Shown here piece after piece: positions 44,171-51,111 of a stretch of 51,111 nt of DNA. The notes under the pieces were generated by a model, which was not told where the DNA came from, ran no database searches, and saw only the letters and a program-made list of their open reading frames with translations. The stretch lies in NCBI GenBank assembly GCA_902575065.1, contig CACGPU010000009.1, positions 1-51,111 of the forward strand, read 5' to 3'. Both the position numbers and the translations under genes were made by a program. Each line of letters opens with the position of its first letter. The first letter of the stretch is position 1. Source of the stretch: an uncultured Alphaproteobacteria bacterium (GTDB lineage: Bacteria; Pseudomonadota; Alphaproteobacteria; HIMB59).

Positions 44171-45275
44171 CTCTTCCCATAGCCTGTTTAATAAATAGCT
44201 CCCTAATAAATTTAAAATTTTTAAGACTTTCATAACCAACTTTCACGATTCTTTTGTTAATAAAGCTCTGATTTTCATACAAAAAATTTATAAAAGATGT
44301 AAAACCAAAATATATATTGCTCTCTATTATTCTCCTCGAATAATATATTGAATTAAAATAATCACTTTCTATAGAATACTGTTCCGCCAATTTACAAAGG
44401 GTTTGAATATCTTTTACTCCTAAGTTCCAACCCTGGCCTGCAACTGGGTGGATAGATCTAAGAGTATCACCAACATAAATAAAATTTTTATTATATTTTT
44501 TTATATGTGGAACTATAGGGAATTTATAAATTGATTTTTCAAACTCTAAATGACCATGTGAGAATTTAAAATTTTTTCTAACAATAGAATTTATTTCTAA
44601 ATTAGATATTTTTTTATTAGTTGAATAGATGAATGTTGATTTTTTCTTGCTTATGGATGGAGAAGGCAAAACTGCTAATGGTCCATCTTTTTGAAAAATT
44701 TCATAAGCAATATTTTTATGGTTATATTTATGTTTAAAAAATCCAACATAAGAAGAGTGGTCATTATCAAAAATTAGTCTTTTTTGAGTTGAAGATAAGT
44801 TTATGTTTTTTCCTACACTAATTATTATTTTTTTAAATAAATAATTATTTTTCTCAATTCGTAATGGTTTATTAGGTAAGAGGTCATCTAAATTAATTTC
44901 AATATTTGTCTTTATAATTTTTAGATTTTTTAACTTTTTAATAACTATTTCATGCATTTCATGATTGAAGATTATATTGCCCATTGGTTCATCTTTGTTG
45001 CTAAAGAAAAGAGGAGAACTATTAATATAGTCTTTAATAATAATTTTATTTATTGGTTGGGGTTTTGTTTTAAGATGCTCCCAGACTCCTAAATTATTTA
45101 GAAAATCCTTAGAGTTTGCGTTTACAGCTAGAGTTCTTTTATCGTTGAAAATATTATTTTTCTTATCAATAACTAAAACTTTATATTTCTTTTTATACAA
45201 GGCATATGCTGTAAGAGCACCAATCAATCCTCCACCAACAACCAAAAAATCATATTTAGATATTTTATTTTTCAT
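44154..45275 (-). CDS. UbiH/UbiF/Coq6-like FAD monooxygenase
   Basis: Flavin hydroxylase of the ubiquinone pathway, 373 residues. The FAD dinucleotide motif is VVGGGLIGALTAYAL (about 12-26), with the C-terminal motif YVGDTLRSIHPVAGQGWNLG near 264-283. The sequence is Lys/Asn/Ile-rich and diverged between the motifs, so which ring position it hydroxylates cannot be said. It is divergent from ftsK with a 27-bp gap and convergent with the LON gene. Confidence 0.88.
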   Translation of the reverse strand: MKNKISKYDFLVVGGGLIGALTAYALYKKKYKVLVIDKKNNIFNDKRTLAVNANSKDFLNNLGVWEHLKTKPQPINKIIIKDYINSSPLFFSNKDEPMGNIIFNHEMHEIVIKKLKNLKIIKTNIEINLDDLLPNKPLRIEKNNYLFKKIIISVGKNINLSSTQKRLIFDNDHSSYVGFFKHKYNHKNIAYEIFQKDGPLAVLPSPSISKKKSTFIYSTNKKISNLEINSIVRKNFKFSHGHLEFEKSIYKFPIVPHIKKYNKNFIYVGDTLRSIHPVAGQGWNLGVKDIQTLCKLAEQYSIESDYFNSIYYSRRIIESNIYFGFTSFINFLYENQSFINKRIVKVGYESLKNFKFIRELFIKQAMGRVSLID

Positions 45276-45302
45276 TAAGACGCTTATATTTAATTTTAAA
45301 TA

Positions 45303-47378
45303 ATGAAAAGTAAATATATTCCTGAAATATTTAAAGAAAAGTTCTTGTTATTTTTCAAATATTTATACGGTCTATTACTCTTATTGGTCTCTGTAATGTC
45401 ATTTATAGCTTTATTTTCATTTGATATAAATGATAATTCTTTTTTAACGAGCACTAATAATATAAATGGAAATTTATTAGGAAGTTTTGGATCTTATTAT
45501 GCAAGTTTTATCTTTTATACATTTGGGGCTCTGGGTTATCTTGTAGTAATATTTTTTTTGATCTTTTCAATCTTAGTATTTTTCAATAAAAACCCTAAAT
45601 ATATTTTTATAAGGTTACTAATATTTTTTTTAAGTTTAATCTTATTGCCTCAAACACTCATATATTTTGATTTAGAAATATCATTTATTAGTTCACTAGA
45701 GCCATGGGGGGTGTTTGCCAAGGAAATTTATACTTTGCATAAAATGGATTACTCTAGCTACTTTTTATCAATTATTGGATTAGTAATATATTTGATTTCA
45801 CAAAATATTTTTCAGTTTTTAAAATTGCCAAAAGTTAGTTTCTATAATTTATTTAAAGGTAATAGAATTAGAGAACCACTACAAAATAAAGTCAAAAAAG
45901 AACCCATTATTAATAATACGGTAAAGCTCTACGATGTTTCAAATTTAAATAATACTAACAGTCCAGAAGAAATAGAAGATAGGTCTGAGACTAGTTACTT
46001 TTCTCCATCTTTGGAAATATTAGATGCTAGTAATATTTCTCAAAACAAAAAAATAGATGAAGAAAAAATCAAATCTAACTCTGAATTGTTAGAGAAAGTA
46101 TTTGAAGATTTTAATATTCAAATACAAGTAATCGATGTAAAGCTTGGACCAGTAATTACATTATTCGAAATATTACCTGCAGCAGGGATTAAAATAAATA
46201 CAATAATAAATCTTGCAGATGATATATCGCGTAGTATGGGCGTAGGGGCTGTTAGAATATCTCAAATTTTCGGCACACAATATTTAGGCGTAGAAGTGCC
46301 AAATGAACAGCGCGAGACAGTGTCAATAAAAGAGCTTTTAAGTAACGATAACTTTAAAAATACTTCTCTTAAAATACCTTTGTGCATAGGCAAAGATATA
46401 TCTGGTAAAATAGAAGTCATTGATTTGAGTAAAACACCTCACCTTTTGGTAGCAGGAACAACTGGATCAGGAAAGTCTGTTTTTATAAATACCTTGCTTG
46501 CTAGCATCCTTTATAAATTTTCTCCAAATGAATTAAGATTAATTCTTATTGATCCTAAGATGCTCGAATTGAGTGTTTATAATGATATTGCTCATTTATT
46601 AACACCTGTGGTAACAGAGCCTAAAAAAGCAATCCTTGCTTTAAAGTGGGTATGTAAAGAGATGGAGAGAAGGTACTCACTTATGAATGAGGAAAATACG
46701 AGAAGTCTTGAGGGTTACAACCAAAAATCAATTGAGAAATTACCATATATAGTTGTATTCATTGACGAAATGGCAGATTTAATGATGACTGCAGGAAAAG
46801 AAGTTGAACACTATGTTCAAAGATTAGCTCAAATGGCAAGAGCGTGTGGTATACATTTGGTAATGGCAACGCAACGCCCCAGTGTTGACATCATAACTGG
46901 AAGTATTAAAGCGAATTTTCCATCAAGGATTAGTTTTCAAGTTGCAAGCAAATATGATAGCAGAACAGTTCTTGGAGAAATTGGTGCTGAACAATTACTA
47001 GGCAATGGTGATATGTTAATGTCTAAAAATGGAGGAAATATTATAAGATATCAATCTGCTTTTATTTCTGACAACGAAGTTAATAAACTTATTTATGAAA
47101 TTAAGAAAACCCAAAATGTTAAATATTTAGATGAATTAGATGAAATTATTAAAAATAACGATGAAAATTTTGACACTTTAAGTGAGCAAGATGAGGCTTT
47201 AATTTCGAAAGCTATTGATTTAATTAAATCAACAAATAAAGCATCTACAAGTTTCCTACAAAGAAATTTCCAAATTGGCTATAACAAAGCAGCACGTATT
47301 ATGGAAGCTTTAGAGCAAAGAGGGGTGGTATCTGAGCCAAACCACACTGGTAAGAGAGAAATTCTAATTGATACCTAG
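45303..47378 (+). CDS. ftsK: DNA translocase FtsK
   Basis: Septal DNA pump for chromosome dimer resolution, 691 residues. Four N-terminal membrane helices (about 13-175) precede a short linker (about 190-260) and the alpha/beta motor with Walker A AGTTGSGKS (about 383-391) and Walker B VVFIDEMADLMM. A C-terminal gamma winged helix (about 630-691, NFQIGYNKAARIMEALEQRG) recognises KOPS. The linker is much shorter than in E. coli. Confidence 0.95.
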   Translation: MKSKYIPEIFKEKFLLFFKYLYGLLLLLVSVMSFIALFSFDINDNSFLTSTNNINGNLLGSFGSYYASFIFYTFGALGYLVVIFFLIFSILVFFNKNPKYIFIRLLIFFLSLILLPQTLIYFDLEISFISSLEPWGVFAKEIYTLHKMDYSSYFLSIIGLVIYLISQNIFQFLKLPKVSFYNLFKGNRIREPLQNKVKKEPIINNTVKLYDVSNLNNTNSPEEIEDRSETSYFSPSLEILDASNISQNKKIDEEKIKSNSELLEKVFEDFNIQIQVIDVKLGPVITLFEILPAAGIKINTIINLADDISRSMGVGAVRISQIFGTQYLGVEVPNEQRETVSIKELLSNDNFKNTSLKIPLCIGKDISGKIEVIDLSKTPHLLVAGTTGSGKSVFINTLLASILYKFSPNELRLILIDPKMLELSVYNDIAHLLTPVVTEPKKAILALKWVCKEMERRYSLMNEENTRSLEGYNQKSIEKLPYIVVFIDEMADLMMTAGKEVEHYVQRLAQMARACGIHLVMATQRPSVDIITGSIKANFPSRISFQVASKYDSRTVLGEIGAEQLLGNGDMLMSKNGGNIIRYQSAFISDNEVNKLIYEIKKTQNVKYLDELDEIIKNNDENFDTLSEQDEALISKAIDLIKSTNKASTSFLQRNFQIGYNKAARIMEALEQRGVVSEPNHTGKREILIDT

Positions 47379-47894
47379 TTTTAATATGCCCGATTTTGAA
47401 GAGAACTTTAAATTAAAATTTAAATCATTTTGTAATTGATTTTTTAAATTAGTAAGGTGCGTATCGAGCTTATTAAAAAAAATATCCTTATCTTTTGGCC
47501 AGATATTTTTTATTAATTTATTTTTTTCTATACCTTCTTCGATATTAAGTAACAAACTTATCATAATTTGGTTTTGAATCTCACTTAGGAAACTTATTTT
47601 ATCCTCATTTTGTATTAATTGCTTAAAAGGATAATATTTAAATTTACTTATATTTATATTTTTGTTGGATAAGAATTCATAAATTTTCTCAAATATTTCA
47701 TCAAAGTTCTTTGGTAAATTGAACTTAATTTGATCATTTTCAATAGAACAATATAAAAAATCATCTTGCTGATAAAAATTTAGATTAAAAAAAAATTTGT
47801 TTGAATAATAATTTTTTAAAAAAAATTTTTTCTGTTCAAATAAAACGGTAATTGATTTCCTTAAGAAATCGTCGTCACATTCGATATTTATCAT
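47364..47894 (-). CDS. Putative winged-helix DNA-binding protein
   Basis: 176 residues. The last ~90 residues resemble the OmpR/PhoB-type output domain: a strand pair, then ISFLSEIQNQIMISLLLNIE, EKNKLIKNIWPKDKDI and LDTHLTNLKNQLQNDLNF, ending in a GILKLG hairpin. The first ~85 residues are not a receiver domain (no Asp phosphorylation site context) and were not recognised. It overlaps the ftsK end by 15 bp. Probably a small regulator, moderate certainty. Confidence 0.5.
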   Translation of the reverse strand: MINIECDDDFLRKSITVLFEQKKFFLKNYYSNKFFFNLNFYQQDDFLYCSIENDQIKFNLPKNFDEIFEKIYEFLSNKNINISKFKYYPFKQLIQNEDKISFLSEIQNQIMISLLLNIEEGIEKNKLIKNIWPKDKDIFFNKLDTHLTNLKNQLQNDLNFNLKFSSKSGILKLGIN

Positions 47895-47895
47895 T

Positions 47896-48375
47896 CTAAA
47901 AATTATATTCCCAAAAGGGACTCCAAGAAAAATATAGATTTTTTATTGGATCATATTTGCAATCTTTAAGATAAACACTCATATTTATTTGATTTGATAA
48001 AATAATAATTCTTTTAATTATTTTTTCTGATTTGCTGTATTCAACTTTAATATGAGTATCTTTTAAAAAATATTCATTTTTAACGTCTGGAAAATCATTG
48101 ATTATTTCAATTACGGACTCCAACACTTCTGTGTTTTCATTTAATTTGAAGTATTTTGATTTATCTCTATTCTCTATGTAAAAGAATAAATCTTCTTTAT
48201 GTATTATAGTATATAAGTTGTTAGATAAATATTGGTACCTAAATTTTTTATCTTTAACAATTAAATAACCTTGGTGAGAATCTCCGTTCTGATGAACCTC
48301 CTCAAATATACATGAAATTTCCATCGCAAATAAATTTTTACTTAATAGAAAGATTACTAAAAGTAAGTATTTCAT
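47896..48375 (-). CDS. Secreted LolA-like protein (tentative)
   Basis: 159 residues with an N-terminal signal peptide (MKYLLLVIFLLSKNLFA). The rest is a beta-rich sequence with GYLIVKDKKFRYQYLSNNLY, IHKEDLFFYIEN and NTEVLESVIEI, recalling the outer-membrane lipoprotein carrier LolA fold (...GxlxxkkPgkfRweY...). LolA is often beside ftsK in alphaproteobacteria, which helps the idea. The middle and end are too diverged to be sure. It overlaps the YggS-like gene by 4 bp. Confidence 0.45.
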   Translation of the reverse strand: MKYLLLVIFLLSKNLFAMEISCIFEEVHQNGDSHQGYLIVKDKKFRYQYLSNNLYTIIHKEDLFFYIENRDKSKYFKLNENTEVLESVIEIINDFPDVKNEYFLKDTHIKVEYSKSEKIIKRIIILSNQINMSVYLKDCKYDPIKNLYFSWSPFWEYNF

Positions 48376-49004
48376 GAAAAGATCAATGAGCCAACGCGTA
48401 TGATGTTACTTTTCAGATTTAATGCATATTCATAATCATTACTCATACCCATGCTTAACTTTAAGTTTTTATTTATTTTGTCCCTAATGATAAGCATTTG
48501 CTCAAAGTATTCAGACGGATCCTCTAAATTTGGTGGGATGCACATTAAACCAACAATATTTAAACCTTTGTTTAACGAATAACTATATAGATCTTTGAGC
48601 TCCTTGCTCTTTACACCTGATTTTTGGACCTCATTTCCTATATTTACTTGAATGTAAAATTCTTTAGTTCTAAAAATATCTCTTGTTAAGATTTTTCCAA
48701 CCTCGTCAACTAGAGTAAATCTATCGATAGTTTGTATTGTATCAAAGACTCTTAATGCAACTTTGACTTTATTTTTTTGTAAAGGACCAATCATATGAAG
48801 TTTTAACTTATCTCTGTTTACTAAATCTTCATATTTTATTTTAGCTTCTTGAACTCTATTCTCTCCAAATAATTTAAAATTACTTGATATAAGTTTTTTT
48901 ATATCATCAACAGATTGATTTTTTGTAACAATCATTAATTCAGAATTATTGAATTTTTCAATATTAGCAATTATTGAATTAAGATTTTTAAAATTTATTG
49001 CCAA
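48372..49004 (-). CDS. PLP homeostasis protein, YggS/PROSC family
   Basis: 210 residues, a TIM barrel holding pyridoxal phosphate. The PLP lysine lies in LMIVTKNQSV (about 23-32), followed by LFGENRVQEA, HMIGPLQKNK, VNIGNEVQKSG, LMCIPP, LSMGMSNDYEYAL and IIRVGSLIFS. The family controls free PLP; no catalysis is known. HMIGPLQ replaces the usual HxIGxLQ with little change. It is one base from the sulfotransferase-like gene. Confidence 0.93.
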   Translation of the reverse strand: MAINFKNLNSIIANIEKFNNSELMIVTKNQSVDDIKKLISSNFKLFGENRVQEAKIKYEDLVNRDKLKLHMIGPLQKNKVKVALRVFDTIQTIDRFTLVDEVGKILTRDIFRTKEFYIQVNIGNEVQKSGVKSKELKDLYSYSLNKGLNIVGLMCIPPNLEDPSEYFEQMLIIRDKINKNLKLSMGMSNDYEYALNLKSNIIRVGSLIFS

Positions 49005-49005
49005 G

Positions 49006-49974
49006 TTAAAGATATTTGTAATTAGAATTTTGTATATTCAAATTTCTAGATAAAAATTTTTCCTCACTTTTTGATATTTCTATCTTTGCCATTTTTGTAA
49101 ATTTATTCTTATCAACATAGTCCTTTATTGTTTGGTAATTTACTTTGATATCTGGATAATATTGTATCAAATGTTGGACGGTATCAACTAAAACTTCTTC
49201 TGTATTATTAGCCAACTGATCATATGGAATTATTTTTCCCTTATATGAGCTAATAACATTTAAATCAGTCCATGAGTTAATATTAGTATTATAATTAGTT
49301 TTATTTTCATAAATTTTAAAAGGTTGATCTTTTAAAGTATCAGATAAATATAATTTTTCTGTATAATTAAACAATTCATTGTAAGATTCCTCTGTTGTTT
49401 GAAGTTTTTTTTTGTATCTTGAGAATAAGTCTTTGATATCTCTTACAATATAAAAATAGCAGAGTGTTGTGTTCGGATAAATATAATAATGTTTTGATTT
49501 TGATTCGAAAAAAGCTGCACAAGTGTCAAAAATAAATAAATCTTCACTTCGATTAAAGAGAAGTAAGTTTTGAAAAAAACCTGCATTCTGAACAATTTCA
49601 TTAAACTTGATTTCTGTTGGGGCGCCATGACCATTAAATGAGGATAAGTATTGTGAGAGAGACTCCACAAAATTATCTGCATGAAATAATTTTTTATAAT
49701 TTTCAGTTAAATAAAACTTTAAAAAATTATTGATATATTTTTGGTCATCCAGATCAAAACTTATAGTCCAGATAATCTTTTTTTTATGTAAATTAATGTT
49801 TGACATATCATTTAAGTAATCATCAATTGATTTTATGACAAAGTAATAAACTACTGGATCACTATTTTTTAGGTTATAAATTTCTTCAGATGCTTTTTCA
49901 AAATTTTTATTCTCTATGTATTCTGTAATTAGTTTTTTGAGATAATTAAATTTTATTTTTTTAATTAAATTCAT
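49006..49974 (-). CDS. Divergent sulfotransferase-like protein
   Basis: 322 residues. The C-terminal third resembles sulfotransferases: CYFYIVRDIKDLFSRYKKKL corresponds to the 3'-phosphate-binding RDPxD...S helix. SWTDLN, KGKIIPYDQLANNTEEVL and KFTKMAKIE match the usual end (xYExLxxxPxxxL, FxxMxxxE). The 5'-phosphosulfate loop (PRSGTT) is missing; an N-terminal ~100-residue helical part replaces it. It may be inactive or use another donor site. Divergent from a canonical sulfotransferase only 16 bp away. Confidence 0.5.
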   Translation of the reverse strand: MNLIKKIKFNYLKKLITEYIENKNFEKASEEIYNLKNSDPVVYYFVIKSIDDYLNDMSNINLHKKKIIWTISFDLDDQKYINNFLKFYLTENYKKLFHADNFVESLSQYLSSFNGHGAPTEIKFNEIVQNAGFFQNLLLFNRSEDLFIFDTCAAFFESKSKHYYIYPNTTLCYFYIVRDIKDLFSRYKKKLQTTEESYNELFNYTEKLYLSDTLKDQPFKIYENKTNYNTNINSWTDLNVISSYKGKIIPYDQLANNTEEVLVDTVQHLIQYYPDIKVNYQTIKDYVDKNKFTKMAKIEISKSEEKFLSRNLNIQNSNYKYL

Positions 49975-49990
49975 AGTATTATATGCATAA

Positions 49991-51111
49991 ATGAAGACTG
50001 TGAATTTGTCAAAAATTATCCAATTAGTTGAGTCAGGAAATTATTCAAAAGCTGAAATTGAGGTGAAAGACTTAATAAAAATACAGCCAAATAATTTCAT
50101 GCTAAATAAAATATATGGCGTAACACTCCTTGCTCAACAAAAATATCTTTTATCAATTTTAGCTTTTGAGAAATGTTATAATTTTAAAAATGACGATTAT
50201 GACGTAAACGTAAATTTATCTCATTTATTTTCTAAAACTCAAGACTACCGTAAATCTCTGTTATTTTCAAAACGCTCAATCAGTGTTGATGAAGATAGAC
50301 CAGAGGCATACCAGAATATGGCAGAGTGTTACTTAAATCTTAGGAAGTTTAATGAAGCTGAAAAATACATTTTGATTTCAATACAAAAACGAGGTGGGTT
50401 AGAGTCTGAAATATTATTAAATTTTCATGATACTATTATTCTCTATGGCAATATAATTTTAGCAAAGAAAGAAAATAAGAAATTTTGTGAATTTGCTTTT
50501 AAGATTTTAGATAAGGGGATTTTGATAGAGCAATTACTTATATCACTCCTGAGAATAGATATCAAAAATATTAAAAAGGAATACCTTAGTAAAATGTATA
50601 ATATTTTAGAAAACATAAACTCTATTACACCCCCTAAGTCTAGATTCTTAAAAGAGTCTAATATGAATTTTATATTAGCTGAGTATTTCCAGAATAGTGA
50701 CAATGATAAATCAGAAAAATACTATATTAAGGCTAACAAAATCATAGCTTCTCTTCAAAGGGGGTCATTATTCGAAAGACAAAAAAGAATAATAAAAATT
50801 ATTAATAATTTTAAAAATTATAAAATATCAGAGAGGTCTCCGAAAATATCTAATGATAAGGGTAATGGTTTAATTTTTATTATTGGAATGCCAAGATCTG
50901 GGACGACATTGGTAGAATCAATTGTTTCTACTGCTGATAATTGTGTTGCTGGAGGAGAAAAGTTATTTTTTTCACTAGCGTGCAATGAATTATTGAGAGA
51001 AGAGAACTCTCAGGAATTTAATACCTCATTATTTCAAAAACTAGGAGATCAGTATTTAGATACAATTGAGATACAAAGAAATGGAAATAAGTTTTTTATA
51101 GATAAGCTTCC
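49991..51111 (+). CDS. TPR-sulfotransferase fusion (3' truncated by window end)
   Basis: An open frame of 373 codons with no stop before the window edge. The first ~290 residues are TPR-like helices (for example EAYQNMAECYLNLRKFNEAEKY). The sulfotransferase domain then begins with the PAPS-binding loop LIFIIGMPRSGTTLVESI (near residues 293-310), then GGEKLFF and FFIDKL. This layout is common in marine alphaproteobacteria. The acceptor is unknown; a surface glycan or protein tyrosine is possible. ATG 49991 lies 16 bp from the opposing gene. Confidence 0.88.
   Translation, partial: MKTVNLSKIIQLVESGNYSKAEIEVKDLIKIQPNNFMLNKIYGVTLLAQQKYLLSILAFEKCYNFKNDDYDVNVNLSHLFSKTQDYRKSLLFSKRSISVDEDRPEAYQNMAECYLNLRKFNEAEKYILISIQKRGGLESEILLNFHDTIILYGNIILAKKENKKFCEFAFKILDKGILIEQLLISLLRIDIKNIKKEYLSKMYNILENINSITPPKSRFLKESNMNFILAEYFQNSDNDKSEKYYIKANKIIASLQRGSLFERQKRIIKIINNFKNYKISERSPKISNDKGNGLIFIIGMPRSGTTLVESIVSTADNCVAGGEKLFFSLACNELLREENSQEFNTSLFQKLGDQYLDTIEIQRNGNKFFIDKL

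Overview
The window looks like a piece of chromosome from a small, AT-rich, tightly packed alphaproteobacterium, probably a free-living marine type (Pelagibacterales- or HIMB59-like). This assignment is inferred from gene content and arrangement, not from a marker tree. Supporting signs are: a complete system I cytochrome c maturation operon; an ECF sigma/ChrR pair; an IalB-family protein; a Mic60-like gene and a HemY-N gene divergent from tsaD; tsaD followed by EVE and acs; a CnoX-type thioredoxin followed by a LON-domain gene; and many 1-4 bp overlaps with very short intergenic gaps. No phage, IS element, integrase or CRISPR array was seen, and no gene-free stretch exceeds about 220 bp.

Layout. 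1-5302: tail of a Lys/Arg/Ala-rich protein, a terminator, then ccmABCDEFGH (the 43-codon ccmD was found by eye). 5322-8952 (minus): a polar amino acid or opine-type ABC uptake operon (binding protein, terminator, DAO-type FAD oxidoreductase, two permeases). Its likely ATPase lies separately at 10086-10850 (plus), beyond two bactofilin genes (9065-9897). 10873-12085: yggT and folD. 12089-12433: a small ABM-like protein.

12482-25998 is the most unusual region. A 2274-residue surface protein (LEPRIMFDGA start, DUF4347-like domain, 11 VCBS/cadherin-like repeats) heads a minus-strand operon with a periplasmic adaptor, a GAF-HlyD fusion and a 700-residue PqqD-like/M50-like/HlyD fusion. Divergent from it is a TolC-like outer-membrane lipoprotein that carries an Ig-like domain and a C-terminal SPOR domain. 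Together they look like a dedicated export machine for the giant protein, but no ABC ATPase of the type I secretion kind is present. This is my main candidate for an undescribed system.

26042-37042: argG, IalB-family protein, ECF sigma + ChrR-like anti-sigma (which lacks the usual zinc motif), DUF3429 protein, pterin dehydratase, aldo/keto reductase, Bax-inhibitor-1 family protein, EamA transporter, short HemY-N protein, Mic60-like protein, tsaD, EVE protein, acs. 37062-42422: a compact plus-strand run of rsmB, rpe, purH, an unknown gene, an orphan HAD domain, a LysE exporter and an FkbM-like methyltransferase. 42455-42529: tRNA-Gly(GCC). 42642-51111: cnoX-like, LON-domain, UbiH-like, ftsK, a winged-helix protein, a LolA-like protein, a YggS-like protein, and two divergent sulfotransferase-like genes, the last cut by the window edge. 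The right third is visibly more Lys/Asn/Ile-rich than the 5-24 kb region.
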